A DNA stretch of 64,000 nt from NCBI RefSeq assembly GCF_900499005.1, contig NZ_LS991316.1:62001-126000 (forward strand), given 5' to 3'. The notes under the pieces were generated by a model. That model made no database searches. It saw only the letters and a list, made by a program, of their open reading frames with translations, and was not told the origin of the DNA. The position numbers and the translations under genes are program-made. The stretch comes from Actinomyces culturomici. GTDB taxonomy: Bacteria; Actinomycetota; Actinomycetes; Actinomycetales; Actinomycetaceae. Positions 18,159-27,855 of the stretch are shown here, piece after piece (positions within the stretch are counted from its first letter, which is position 1; each line of letters starts with the position of its first letter).

Positions 18159-18218
18159 GGAGGGGAAAGGGAGGGGGAGTGCGAAACCCCTACTTGGCGG
18201 GCTTCGCCGGGAGAACCC

Positions 18219-19193
18219 CTACTTGGCGGGCGTCGACGGGAGGTCGAGCGCCTCGATCGCCATCTCGAGGGAGGAGGCCGAATCCTTCTCCGTGGAGACC
18301 GCGGGCGCGGGCTCCACGGGCGCGAGCTTCGGGAGAACGCCGGTCGAGGTGAACTCGTCGGAGGGGACGTCCTGGCAGACGTTCTTCTTGAGGTGGCGCC
18401 GCTTGATGATGATCGTGCCGGTCGCGGTGACGTCCTCATCGTGGACGGTATCGGGGAGGTCGTCGTCCTCGGTCGTCTCGTCGTCGCAGTCGGCGGTGGC
18501 CGCACCGCAGGCGCAGAGGGCGGAGTCGAGCTTCGCGAGCTCGACCTCGAGGTTCGCGCGGGCGGCGGACTCCCAGGCCTCGCCGAGCGGCGACTGGTAG
18601 AGCGGGTCGAAGGAGAGGAGCTTCTTCACGACGGCGCGGCGCGCCTCGAGGTAGGGGATCTCGTCGACGTCGGAGATCTCGGCGCGGAGGTTCTCGCGGA
18701 ACTTCTTGTACTCCTGCGGCGAGACCGCGAGCATCGCGAGGTCGGCGTCGACGAGGACCTGTGCGTCGACGTCGGTGCGCGGGGCGCGGTGACGGGCGAG
18801 GAAGGTGAGGAGTTCGGCGACGCGGTCGACGACGTCCTCGCTGACGCCGAGGGCGGTGAGGCGCTCGCGGGTGACGTCGACGCAGACGCCGGCGGCGGAG
18901 ACGGGGTCGGCGCCCTTGAGCTTGACGGAGAGGCAGCGGTTGAGGGCGGCGCCGTGGTACCAGGCGGCGACGCGGAGCACGTCCGGGTCGTGGGCGGTCG
19001 CGGCGAGCTCGTCGATGTGGGCGAGCACGTTGATGAGGTGCCGCGTGTTGTGGAGGCGGCGGCCCTCGTCCGACCAGCGCGCGACGAGCTCTCCGGCCTC
19101 GGCCTCGAGCTGCGCGACGGGAGCGGTGGCGCCGATCTCCTGCATCGTGTCGGTGAAAGAACTGAACAGCCACTGCGGCGCTTCAGCACCCAT
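18219..19193 (-). CDS. HD-superfamily-like protein (COG4339 type), divergent metal site
   Basis: The 324-residue protein resembles predicted HD-superfamily hydrolases of the COG4339 kind: RRLHNTRHLINVLAHIDEL (about 45-63), VAAWYHGAALN, then LVDADLAMLAVSPQEYKKFRENLRAE and EARRAVVKKLLSFDPLYQS. In the family the second motif is usually Trp-Phe-His-Asp; here it is WYHG, so a metal-binding Asp is missing and activity is doubtful. The C-terminal 100 residues are acidic, cysteine-containing and unlike the family. ACAGGAGTG precedes the ATG. It follows the two-component genes on the same strand after 78 bp. Confidence 0.7.
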   Translation of the reverse strand: MGAEAPQWLFSSFTDTMQEIGATAPVAQLEAEAGELVARWSDEGRRLHNTRHLINVLAHIDELAATAHDPDVLRVAAWYHGAALNRCLSVKLKGADPVSAAGVCVDVTRERLTALGVSEDVVDRVAELLTFLARHRAPRTDVDAQVLVDADLAMLAVSPQEYKKFRENLRAEISDVDEIPYLEARRAVVKKLLSFDPLYQSPLGEAWESAARANLEVELAKLDSALCACGAATADCDDETTEDDDLPDTVHDEDVTATGTIIIKRRHLKKNVCQDVPSDEFTSTGVLPKLAPVEPAPAVSTEKDSASSLEMAIEALDLPSTPAK

Positions 19194-19271
19194 AACGACT
19201 CACTCCTGTTTCGGGAATACGGCCGAAATCGTAGCCACTCGGGAGGAGAAGGGCACTTCGGGTGGCGCTTC

Positions 19272-20891
19272 TCACGCGCGCGCGGAACCGCCGTTCTTCT
19301 CCTCGGTTTCCGAGGTCGCGGCCGATGCGTCCGCCGAGGGGGAGGTCTCGGGCGCCCCGGACGCGGGGGCGGGATCGGCGGATTCGGGCCGCGCATCGGA
19401 CGGACGGGAGCGCTCGGAGTCCGCGCCGTTCGTCACCGGCAGTTCGATGCGGACGGTGAGCCCGCCGCCCTTCGTCTTCGTGAGGGTCGCTGTGCCCTTA
19501 TGGGCGGCGAGGATTCCCGCGACGATCGCGAGGCCGAGGCCCGATCCGCCGTGGGAGCGGGCGCGCGAGGTGTCGGCGCGGTAGAAGCGCTCGAACACGC
19601 GCGTGCGGTCGGCGTCGGCGATGCCCGGGCCGTGGTCGCGGAACTCGACGACGGCGGCCGATCCGACCTTCCCGAGGGCGATCTCGACGGGGGAGCCGGC
19701 GGGCGTGTAGCGGACGATGTTCCCGATGACGTTGGTGAAGACCTGCTGGATGCGGTCGCGGTCCGCGGTCGTCACGAGCGTCATGGGGGGCTTGTGGCCC
19801 GCGAGCGAGCGCAGGCCGACGGTGCGCGTCGGGTCGAGGGCCTGGAGGTCGAAGACCGCGTTGTCGGCGAGCTTGACGAGGTCGAGCTCCTCGAAGTCGA
19901 GCGGGCGCCCCTCGTCGAGGCGCGCGAGGGTGAGGAGGTCCTCGACGAGGGCGGCCATGCGCGTCGACTCGGACTGGATGCGGCCCATCACCTCATCGAC
20001 TCGTTCGGCGGGGACGCCGCCCATCGCATAGAGCTCGCAGTAGCCGGAGATCGCCGCAAGCGGCGTGCGGAGTTCGTGGGAGGCGTCGGAGACGAAGCGG
20101 CGGATCTTCCGCTCGGACGCCTGGCGGGCCTCGAAGGACTGCTCGACCTGGGTGAGCATCGCGTTGAGCGAGAGGGCGAGGGATCCGACCTCGGTCGTCG
20201 GCGGCTGCGGGGCGACGCGCTGCGTGAGGTCCCCCGCGGCGATCTTCCCGGCGGTCGACTCGATCGATCGGAGGGGGAGGAGGGAGCGTCGGACGAGGGT
20301 CGACCCGAGGGAGGCGCCGATGACGACGATGACGAAACCCGCGATCGAGAAGTAGGCGGCGGTCGTCCGCAGGGTTCGCTGGACGTCGGTGAGGGGCAGG
20401 GCGATCGTCATGACGCCGATCGGCTTCGAGGACGAGGTCGAGAAGACGGGGAAGGCGATGGCCCTCCAGTTCGAGCCCGTCTTCGTCGAGGAGACCGTGA
20501 CGGGGCGGGTGATCCCGTCGTCCGTGTCGGGGATCTGGCCGATCTCGAGGAGGGCCGGGATTCGGGGCGTGCCCGAGGTTGTGAGCGTCGCCGGGTAGTA
20601 GTAGGTCGTGTCGGCCTGTCCCGCGAAGGATCCGCGGATGTAGTAGAGGGTGGGGAGCGCGGATTCGCCGGTCTGGATCGTCTGCCCGTTCGTCCCGATC
20701 ACCGAGGTCGAGGCCGCGCGCAGCTGGTCGTCGACCTGGGAGACGAGGTGGCGCTGGAGCAGGCCGAGCATGACGGTGCCCGACATGACGAGCCCGAGGG
20801 CGAGGAGGGTCGTGATGAGGGCGACGAGCTGGGTCGAGAGGGGGCGCCTCTCCCATCCTTCGCGCAGGCGGCCGAGCGGGCCGGATCCCAT
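19272..20891 (-). CDS. Sensor histidine kinase (OmpR-partner type)
   Basis: The 539-residue protein has two membrane helices (about 20-45 and 178-200) around an extracytoplasmic sensor, a HAMP domain (RSLLPLRSIESTAGKIAAGDL), the dimerisation/phosphoacceptor box SDASHELRTPLAA with His272, and a HATPase domain with N-box NVIGNIVRYTPAG, DHGPGI and GGSGLGL. The C-terminus is a disordered Ser/Ala/Pro tail. Its gene starts only 3 nt after the stop of the response-regulator gene, so the two form one operon. The layout resembles actinobacterial TcrY/TrcS-type kinases; the signal is unknown. Confidence 0.93.
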   Translation of the reverse strand: MGSGPLGRLREGWERRPLSTQLVALITTLLALGLVMSGTVMLGLLQRHLVSQVDDQLRAASTSVIGTNGQTIQTGESALPTLYYIRGSFAGQADTTYYYPATLTTSGTPRIPALLEIGQIPDTDDGITRPVTVSSTKTGSNWRAIAFPVFSTSSSKPIGVMTIALPLTDVQRTLRTTAAYFSIAGFVIVVIGASLGSTLVRRSLLPLRSIESTAGKIAAGDLTQRVAPQPPTTEVGSLALSLNAMLTQVEQSFEARQASERKIRRFVSDASHELRTPLAAISGYCELYAMGGVPAERVDEVMGRIQSESTRMAALVEDLLTLARLDEGRPLDFEELDLVKLADNAVFDLQALDPTRTVGLRSLAGHKPPMTLVTTADRDRIQQVFTNVIGNIVRYTPAGSPVEIALGKVGSAAVVEFRDHGPGIADADRTRVFERFYRADTSRARSHGGSGLGLAIVAGILAAHKGTATLTKTKGGGLTVRIELPVTNGADSERSRPSDARPESADPAPASGAPETSPSADASAATSETEEKNGGSARA

Positions 20892-20894
20892 CGC

Positions 20895-21605
<711 letters not shown>

Positions 21606-21706
21606 GCGCTCATCGTCGGGCACGTTCCTGGATGTTGCCTGAATGGCAGGTGGGAGCGCCGCGCTCAAGTTGAGAACCGGTGTCATGTGAGTGCTCGTGT
21701 GAGACG

Positions 21707-22234
21707 ATGAACCCGCTCAACCACGAGGTGCACCCGATCGAAAGGCCGCCGATGACCGACCCGATGTCCCCGCCCGACGCCGAGTTCCGACCCGTCTCGC
21801 CCAAACTCGCGACGGTGCGCGTCGTGTCGTCCCTCATCGGCTTCGCCCCCCTCCTCATCGCCGCGGCCGTTACGGCGGTCCTCCTCACGAAGTGGCTGTG
21901 GATCGCGTTCGCCGTCGTCGCCGCGCTCACCGTCTGGGTCCTCTGGCTCATCCCGCGCCAGGTCCGCGCGATGGCCTATGGCATCGGCCCGGAGGAGTTC
22001 CTCGTCCGCAAGGGCGTGATGTTCCGCAGCCTCACCCTCATCCCCTACGGGCGCATCCAGTACGTCGAGGTCTCCGAGGGCCCGATCGCCCGCGCCTACG
22101 GGATCGCCGAGATCAAGCTCCACACCGCCTCCGCCGAGACGGACGCGACCCTCAACGGCGTGCCCGCCGAGGAGGCGGCGCGCCTGCGCGACATGCTCGC
22201 CGAGCGCGGCAGCGCGGAACTGGCGGGCCTGTGA
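21707..22234 (+). CDS. PH-domain membrane protein (YdbS-like), small subunit
   Basis: The 175-residue protein has two adjacent membrane helices (about 37-80) followed by a bacterial PH domain (bPH_2): GPEEFLVRKGVMFRSLTLIPYGRIQYVEVSEGPIARAYGIAEIKLHTAS. This is the YdbS half of the YdbS/YdbT pair known in Firmicutes and Actinomycetota. ATG 21707 is chosen; other in-frame ATGs at 21680 and 21752 are possible. The stop overlaps the GTG of the partner gene (GTGA), so translation is coupled. Function is poorly understood; Bacillus homologues affect sensitivity to antimicrobial peptides. Confidence 0.82.
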   Translation: MNPLNHEVHPIERPPMTDPMSPPDAEFRPVSPKLATVRVVSSLIGFAPLLIAAAVTAVLLTKWLWIAFAVVAALTVWVLWLIPRQVRAMAYGIGPEEFLVRKGVMFRSLTLIPYGRIQYVEVSEGPIARAYGIAEIKLHTASAETDATLNGVPAEEAARLRDMLAERGSAELAGL

Positions 22235-23841
22235 GCCCCCGCCGCGCCGAGGGCACTGAGCCCCGCGTCCGCGCCGCCGAGGGGGGCGTGCCCGAGGACC
22301 TGTGGCGCCGCCTCCATCCGATCTCCCCGGTGATCAACGCGTGGAAGGCGCTCGCGGTCCTCGTCGCCTTCCTCGTCTACCAGAACGCCGAGATCCTCGT
22401 CGACTTCCTCAAGTCCGATACCGCTCATGACCTCGGCATCGCCCTCGTCCTCCTCATCGGCGGCGGGGTCGTCCTCGCCGTCGTGCTCATCACGGTCCTC
22501 TACTCGTGGCTCGCCTGGCGCGCCGCGAGCTTCGCGATCACGGGAACGGGCGTCTACTACCGCTCCGGCATCCTCATGCGCACCCTCAAGCAGGCGCGCC
22601 TCGAGCGCATCCAGGCCGTCGACATCCACCACCCGCTCCTCGGGCGCCTCTTCGGCCTCGGCCGCATCAACATCGAGGTCGCGGGCGGCGGCGACTCGAA
22701 CCTCGCCTTCGGCTACCTCAAGACCGCCCAGCTCGAGGACATCCGCGCCGAGATCCTCGCCCGAGCCGCCGGCGTCCTCGTTGACGCCCCCGCCGCGTCC
22801 TCGTCGATCGACGAGGACGGAGCCGCCGCCCCGGGGAGCCCGGCCGCCGGGCCCGCGCCCCGGATCGCGGTCCCCGTCGCCCCCGAGCGCCCCCTCTACA
22901 CGGTGCCGATCGGCCGCCTCCTCGGCTCGATCGTCCTCAACGGCGGCATGATCATCGGCGTCCTCCTCGGCCTCGCGATGGTCGTCGGGTCGATCATCGC
23001 GATCGTCAAGCTCGGACCGCAGGGAATCTCCGGCTTCGCCTCCCTCGTCTTCGGCGGCATCGCCGTCGTCTCGATCGTGTGGACGCGTTTCGCGGGCGAG
23101 TTCAACTTCACCGCGGCCGTCTCCCCGGACGGGATCCGCACGCGCGCCGGGCTCCTCGAGACCCGCTCGCAGACGATCCCGCCGCGCCGCGTCCACGCCG
23201 TGCGCATCGTCCAGCCGTGGCTCTGGCGCTTCCTCGGCTGGTACCGGGTGACGATCACCCAGGCCGGCTACGCGGGCTCGGGCGGCAACGAGCGCAACGA
23301 GAAGCAGAAGTCCGCGGTCGACGTGCTCCTGCCCGTCGGCTCGCGCGCCGACGCCGAGCTCGCCCTCTGGCTCGTCGTCCGCGACCTCGGCGTCGCCGAC
23401 CCCGAGGCCTTCCTCGAGACGGCGCTGCGCGGTTCCGGCGAGGGCGGCGGGTTCGTCCCCGTCCCCGACCGGGCGAAGGTCCTCGACCCCTTCGCGCGCA
23501 GGCGCAGGGCCGTCGCGCTCACCGACACCTGCCTCGTCGTCCGCGACGGCTGGCTCACCCACGACACCGCGGTGATCCCCGTCGAGCGCCTCCAGTCCCT
23601 CGAGATTTCGCAGGGCCCCTGGGAGCGCACACTCGACCTCGTCGACGTCCACGCCGAGATCGTTCCCGGCGAGACGCCGCACATCGCCCACCACATGGAC
23701 GCGGGGATGGGAGCGTCGCTCCTCGAGGCGCTGCGCGAGAAGTCGCGGGTGCGCCGAGCCTCTGAGCCCCCGGAGAAGTGGATGACCCGGATCGAGGAGC
23801 GCCTCGACGCCCGAGAGGACGACGAGGACGGGGCGCGATGA
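22231..23841 (+). CDS. PH-domain membrane protein (YdbT-like), large subunit
   Basis: The 536-residue protein has repeated units of paired membrane helices and bPH_2 domains: ASFAITGTGVYYRSGILMRTLKQARLERIQAVDIHHPLLGRLFGL, then FNFTAAVSPDGIRTRAGLLETRSQTIPPRRVHAVRI, then ALTDTCLVVRDGWLTHDTAVIPVERLQSLEI. Three PH-like repeats match YdbT. Start GTG 22231 overlaps the preceding stop, and the stop overlaps the next ATG. The linker between the first and second repeats (SSSIDEDGAAAP) is encoded by a perfect 20-bp palindrome at 22798-22817, a copy of the dispersed CTCGTCGATC element. Confidence 0.85.
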   Translation: MSPRRAEGTEPRVRAAEGGVPEDLWRRLHPISPVINAWKALAVLVAFLVYQNAEILVDFLKSDTAHDLGIALVLLIGGGVVLAVVLITVLYSWLAWRAASFAITGTGVYYRSGILMRTLKQARLERIQAVDIHHPLLGRLFGLGRINIEVAGGGDSNLAFGYLKTAQLEDIRAEILARAAGVLVDAPAASSSIDEDGAAAPGSPAAGPAPRIAVPVAPERPLYTVPIGRLLGSIVLNGGMIIGVLLGLAMVVGSIIAIVKLGPQGISGFASLVFGGIAVVSIVWTRFAGEFNFTAAVSPDGIRTRAGLLETRSQTIPPRRVHAVRIVQPWLWRFLGWYRVTITQAGYAGSGGNERNEKQKSAVDVLLPVGSRADAELALWLVVRDLGVADPEAFLETALRGSGEGGGFVPVPDRAKVLDPFARRRRAVALTDTCLVVRDGWLTHDTAVIPVERLQSLEISQGPWERTLDLVDVHAEIVPGETPHIAHHMDAGMGASLLEALREKSRVRRASEPPEKWMTRIEERLDAREDDEDGAR

Positions 23842-24770
23842 CCGCGCACGGCCGACTCGGCATCGGCGTCATCGGCATGGGCAAGGCGGGTCCGGTCATC
23901 GGGTCCGCCCTGCGCGCCGCCGGGCACTCGATCGTCGGCGTCGCCGCGCAGTCCGCGGACGCTATCGAACGGGCGGACGCCGTCCTTCCCGGGGCCCCGG
24001 TCCTCCCGATCGAGACGCTCGTCGAGCGCTCCGAAGTCGTCGTCCTCGCCGTCCCCGACGCCGAGATCGACGGGCTCGTCGCCGGCCTCGCCGAGTTGGG
24101 CGCCTGGCGGATGGGCCAGATCGTCATCCATCTCGCCGGACCGTACGGGTCCTCGATCCTCGCGCCCGCGCAGGCCGCGGGAGCGATCGGGCTCGCCATC
24201 CACCCTGTCGTGCGGCTCACCGGCTGGTCGGTCGACGTTCAGCGCCTCGTCGGCGCGCCCTTCCTCGTCAGCGCTCCGGCGGCCTTCCTCCCGATCGCGC
24301 AGGCGCTCGTCGTCGAGATGGGCGGCGAGCCCCTCGTCGTCGAGGAGGACCGCCGCGCGGCCGTCGACGCCGCGCTCGCCTCCGGGCTCGCCGGCGTCGT
24401 CGCCTCGATCGCCCGCTCGCTCGAGACGCTCTCGCTCGCCGGGGTCGAGAACCCCTCCCTCCTCGCCGCGCGCTTGTTCACCGAGGGCGCCGAGCTCGCC
24501 CTCGACGAGTCGGAGCGGGGGCTCTCCGCCCCCTTCTCCAGTGGTGACGCCGACGCGGTCCGCGCGCACATCCGTGCTCTCGCCCGGCTCGATGCCGGCC
24601 CCGGCCTCGTCGATCCGACTGCAGGCGGGAAGTCCGCGGCCGCCCGGGAGACCTCGGCGGTCGCCGTCTACGCCGCCCGGGCGCGCGAGGCCGTCGCCCT
24701 CCTCGCCGAGCGCGGCCGCCTGTCCGAGCGCGACGTCGACGCGCTCCGCGCCGCCCTTCTCGACTCCTGA
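23838..24770 (+). CDS. Rossmann-like DUF2520 oxidoreductase-family protein
   Basis: The 310-residue protein has an N-terminal NAD(P)-binding fold (LGIGVIGMGKAGPVIGSALRAAGHSIVG) and the helical DUF2520 C-terminal domain (AIHPVVRLTG ... ALASGLAGVVASIARSLETLSLAGVENP). DUF2520 genes sit beside panC in many Actinomycetota and have been suggested to supply ketopantoate reductase activity, but that is inference. It is the third gene of the overlapping PH operon. A 23-bp run that includes GGCCCCGGCCTCGTCGATC (core within 24591-24617, residues LDAGPGLVDP) is identical to the intergenic copy at 11508-11534. Confidence 0.85.
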   Translation: MTAHGRLGIGVIGMGKAGPVIGSALRAAGHSIVGVAAQSADAIERADAVLPGAPVLPIETLVERSEVVVLAVPDAEIDGLVAGLAELGAWRMGQIVIHLAGPYGSSILAPAQAAGAIGLAIHPVVRLTGWSVDVQRLVGAPFLVSAPAAFLPIAQALVVEMGGEPLVVEEDRRAAVDAALASGLAGVVASIARSLETLSLAGVENPSLLAARLFTEGAELALDESERGLSAPFSSGDADAVRAHIRALARLDAGPGLVDPTAGGKSAAARETSAVAVYAARAREAVALLAERGRLSERDVDALRAALLDS

Positions 24771-24783
24771 CCCTCCCGCCCTC

Positions 24784-24874
24784 AACACGCGTTTGGCGGC
24801 TTTCGTGCTGATTGGCGGGTCAACAACGCCGAAAAGGCGCCGCCAAACGTCGGAAAAGCCGCCAAACGCGTGTT
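24784..24874. repeat. Large palindrome with TTTGGCGG/CCGCCAAA units, locus 2
   Basis: AACACGCGTTTGGCGGCTTT (24784-24803) is the exact reverse complement of 24855-24874. Inner units GATTGGCGGGTC and GCGCCGCCAAACGTC add further pairing, spaced as at locus 1. It lies between the DUF2520 gene and panC and could end the upstream transcript. Confidence 0.9.
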
Positions 24875-24939
24875 CGGGAGTGGCCCACTGAACTCCGCCC
24901 GGAATGGGAATGCCCCCCGATTCGCAGGACAATAGGGGC

Positions 24940-25860
24940 ATGACGCACCGTCCCGTCCTCACCCGCACCCGCGCCGAACTCGCCGAGGCCCTCGCGAACC
25001 TGTCCGGAACGCGCGCCCTCGTCATGACGATGGGCGCCCTCCACCAGGGGCACCTCGCGCTCGTCGAGCGCGCGAAGGAGCTCGGCGATCACGTCGTCGT
25101 CACGATCTTCGTCAATCCCACCCAGTTCGCGCCGGGCGAGGACTACGACGCCTACCCGCGCACGCTCGAGGCCGACATGGACGCCCTCGCGAGCGTCGGC
25201 GCCGACGTCGTGTGGGCGCCGAGCCCCGACGACGCCTACCCCGAGCCCGTCGATGTGACGATCGATCCGGGCCCCATCGCGAAGGTCCTCGAGGGCGTCA
25301 CCCGCCCCACCCACTTCGCCGGCGTCGCCCTCGTCTGCACGAAGGTCATGGGCCTCGTCCGCCCCGACGTCGCCCTTTACGGGGAGAAGGACGCGCAGCA
25401 GCTCGCCGTCCTGCGCCACGTCTTCCGCCAGCTCGACGTCCCCGTTCGCGTCGAGGGCGTCCCGATCGTCCGCGACGAGGACGGCGTGGCCCTCTCGAGC
25501 CGCAACCGCTACCTCTCCGAGGACGAGCGCGTCCGCGCGCGCTCTCTCAGCGCCGGACTGCGCGCCGGGATCGCCGCCGCCGAGGCCGGGGCCACCGCCG
25601 ATGGGGCCGTCGAGGCCGTCGTCGGCGTGCTCGAGGAGACCGGCGGCATCGACATCGACTACGTCGCCCTCGTCGACGACGGGACCTTCGACGTCCTCGC
25701 CGGAACGGCCGGGGTCGACCTCGTCCCCGAGGACCGCCGCCGCCCCGCGACCGCTGCGCCCGAGGGGCGCGCGTGCCGCCTGCTCCTCGCCGCGAAGGTC
25801 GGGACCACGAGGCTCATCGACAACATGCCCGGCGTCCTGCGAGAGGAGGGCCGCCGATGA
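24940..25860 (+). CDS. panC: Pantothenate synthetase
   Basis: The 306-residue protein joins pantoate and beta-alanine with ATP to make pantothenate, the coenzyme A precursor. Visible motifs are the HIGH-like [30 protein letters not shown], the substrate loop [38 protein letters not shown] and the KMSKS-like [10 protein letters not shown]. There is no ribosome binding site; a -10-like box (CAATAGGGG) ends right before ATG, which suggests a leaderless mRNA. The stop overlaps panD (ATGA), so the two genes supply linked steps. The C-terminal part has an extra Ala/Arg-rich insertion before the last strand. Confidence 0.96.
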   Translation: MTHRPVLTRTRAELAEALANLSGTRALVMTMGALHQGHLALVERAKELGDHVVVTIFVNPTQFAPGEDYDAYPRTLEADMDALASVGADVVWAPSPDDAYPEPVDVTIDPGPIAKVLEGVTRPTHFAGVALVCTKVMGLVRPDVALYGEKDAQQLAVLRHVFRQLDVPVRVEGVPIVRDEDGVALSSRNRYLSEDERVRARSLSAGLRAGIAAAEAGATADGAVEAVVGVLEETGGIDIDYVALVDDGTFDVLAGTAGVDLVPEDRRRPATAAPEGRACRLLLAAKVGTTRLIDNMPGVLREEGRR

Positions 25861-26291
25861 GCGAGGTCCTCCGCCCGATGATCCAGGGGAAGATCCACCG
25901 CGCGACCGTCACCGGCGCCGACCTCCACTACGTCGGATCCGTCACCATCGACGAGGACCTCCTCGACGCCGCCGATATCGTCCCCGGCCAGCAGGTCGAC
26001 ATCGCCGACGTCGACAACGGCAACCGTCTGACGACCTACACGATCGCGGGCGAGCGCGGCTCCGGAGTCGTCCAGCTCAACGGCGCCGCCGCGCACCTCG
26101 TGAGCGTCGGTGACCTCGTCATCATCATGGCGTACTGCCAGGTGCCCGAGTCCCTCGTGCGCTCGTGGACGCCGGCCGTCGCCTTCGTCGACGCGGACAA
26201 CCGCCTCGTCGAGACGGGCGAGAATCCCGGGAGGGTGCCCGAGGACTCCGAGCGCGCCCGCGAGCTCGGCCTCAAGTCGTCGGGGCGCTGA
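25857..26291 (+). CDS. panD: Aspartate 1-decarboxylase
   Basis: The 144-residue pro-enzyme makes beta-alanine for PanC. It self-cleaves at Gly27-Ser28 in [10 protein letters not shown] to form the pyruvoyl cofactor. Also visible are the conserved N-terminus [32 protein letters not shown] and [10 protein letters not shown]. It overlaps panC by four bases. The C-terminus is about 20 residues longer than in E. coli, as often in Actinomycetota. The spacer 26292-26481 after it has lower GC and no clear gene. Confidence 0.96.
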   Translation: MSEVLRPMIQGKIHRATVTGADLHYVGSVTIDEDLLDAADIVPGQQVDIADVDNGNRLTTYTIAGERGSGVVQLNGAAAHLVSVGDLVIIMAYCQVPESLVRSWTPAVAFVDADNRLVETGENPGRVPEDSERARELGLKSSGR

Positions 26292-26481
26292 GCGCGGGGG
26301 CGTTGTCAGGATCGGTCCACGGGATGAGCGGCATCCAGGACCGTGTCGCTTCCATGCGGGCATTGCCGACTGATAAGGAATGCGGTCGGCACGATCGGTT
26401 GGATGATGGGAGTCTTGACAGATCAATCGCTATTCTGCGTGTGCCGCAGTACCTTGATTGTTATTCAGTGATAACAACGAC

Positions 26482-27453
26482 CTACGCCCAAGCGGGGACG
26501 TAGCGCCGCGACTTGGGGCCGACGTTCGGATCTTCTTCCTTGATGATGCCGTCCGTGCAGCACTCCCGGATGAGGCGTGAGATCGCGACGACGTTCTTCT
26601 GTTCAGGGGTCAAGCGGAACCGGTCCCTCAGCGTTTGGTTGCTCATCGATTCCCCTTGAGCGAACTTGAGACAGGCATGCCAGTACACCGCGTCGTGGCG
26701 CTCGGTCTTCGACATCTTCGAGTAGTCCGCGTGGCTGAAGATGGTCACAGTGGTACCGAGCGCTTCCTCGCTCGTGGTTCGAGGAGATCGCAGGTGCGCG
26801 CGTTCGCAGGCGTCGACGATGATGTCCCAGCCGGTTCCTCCTTCCTCGCAGAGGTCCATCTGCCGGAGGAGCCTGACCAGACGGACGTTGCGCGTTCGTG
26901 GCTGCGCATTCAACATGCGGGGAACGGGCACGAGGCTCGCACCAGGGTTCGAGAAGACGATCCTGGAGTCGAAGACATCGACACGCGGACCTGCGTGCGT
27001 ATTCGTCAAGTCCTGGTGGATGACGGCATTCACGAGAAGTTCCCGAATGGCGCGGCGCGGGTACCTGTGGGCGACTTTGCGGAACGCTCCTTCTGAGACT
27101 TCCCTGGCGGGCAGCCGGGACAGAATGAACTCCTCCGCTGTGGGAATCGCGCGGGCGTAGCCGAAATCGAACGACTTGTCGTCGAGGATCTCGAAGCTCG
27201 CGTCGCCGGCGAATCGGACCACCCTGACTGGTCGCTTGAGGAGGCTGGGAAAATCGGAAAGGCGGCGAGCGAGGAGAATCGCCCCCAGGTTGGTGACCGC
27301 GAAGCGCCCGTTGTCCTCGCGCCTGATGAGGTGCTGCTCGCTGAGTGGGATGAGCGCGGTGTCAATCGTGCTCGGACGTCGCAGATCAAGGAGATCGAAG
27401 TAGTCATTGATTTCAAGCAATCCGACGAGGTCCGATGTCGTGAGATCGCTCAT
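26482..27453 (-). CDS. AlbA-type ATP-binding protein, C-terminal part (frameshifted gene)
   Basis: The 323-residue frame matches the C-terminal two thirds of actinobacterial AlbA_2/HATPase_c_4 proteins often labelled putative DNA-binding or RecG-like transcriptional regulators. It shows the GHKL-type ATP site RRAIRELLVNAVIHQDLT ... GPRVDVFDSRIVFSNPGASLVP, then RQMDLCEEGGTGWDIIVDACE and a C-terminal helical domain ending RRYVPAWA. The N-terminal AlbA_2 domain is missing from this frame; its second half continues upstream in another frame (27450-27749), joined by an ATGA overlap, so one indel has broken the gene. The fragment may still be translated from ATG 27453. Lower GC and mixed codon use mark it as accessory DNA. 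Confidence 0.7.
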   Translation of the reverse strand: MSDLTTSDLVGLLEINDYFDLLDLRRPSTIDTALIPLSEQHLIRREDNGRFAVTNLGAILLARRLSDFPSLLKRPVRVVRFAGDASFEILDDKSFDFGYARAIPTAEEFILSRLPAREVSEGAFRKVAHRYPRRAIRELLVNAVIHQDLTNTHAGPRVDVFDSRIVFSNPGASLVPVPRMLNAQPRTRNVRLVRLLRQMDLCEEGGTGWDIIVDACERAHLRSPRTTSEEALGTTVTIFSHADYSKMSKTERHDAVYWHACLKFAQGESMSNQTLRDRFRLTPEQKNVVAISRLIRECCTDGIIKEEDPNVGPKSRRYVPAWA

Positions 27454-27749
27454 CGCGTCTCGAAGTCGTCGTTCTGCAGACGGATCCAGAGCTCCCTCTC
27501 GCGGGCGGATCCTCTGGCCAGTGCGGTCGTGCTCGAGCCCACTCGAATGAACGCTGCGCCGTTGAACGTCACCGGATGTGAGGACGCGGGCCGAACCTCG
27601 AGTGCGACGAAGTGCCGACCGGCGTCATCGAAGTCGGTGATGGGTAACGGTTGGGCACAGAACGAGATGTATCGACGAGCTTGACGGCCGCTCCTTGGAT
27701 CCTCCTTGGCCGAGCCCTCGCTGGAGCACTCTCGAATGAGTCGGGACAT
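27450..27749 (-). pseudogene. Remnant: duplicated C-terminal tail fused to half an AlbA_2 domain
   Basis: Read on the minus strand, the frame begins MSRLIRECSSEGSAKEDP...ARRYISFCA, a degenerate copy of the C-terminal end of the adjacent gene (SRLIRECCTDGIIKEEDP...SRRYVPAWA). It then runs directly into DAGRHFVALEVRP...FIRVGSSTTALARG...LQNDDFETR, the second half of an AlbA_2 domain, and stops at TGA overlapping the ATG of 27453. This is what a deletion between two tandem paralogues followed by a frameshift would leave. Confidence 0.7.
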
Positions 27750-27855
27750 TGCGGGGCGTTCTCTTGCTCGGAGCGAGGCGGAGTGCGTCGTTGCACGAAT
27801 GGGATGCAAATGCCTGTGCCCTCTACGATCCTTAATCGCGAGGGAAGGAGCGAAG

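Noticed and set aside
17719..18352. Small proteins read from the 94-bp array (CAIRVSLRPGSV, WIAVSAC)
   Set aside because: The 94-bp period shifts the reading frame in each copy, so a continuous protein cannot be conserved.
27706..27855. Upstream extension of the unknown accessory protein to ATG 27706
   Set aside because: It overlaps the pseudogene remnant on the other strand, and a good ribosome binding site precedes GTG 27856.
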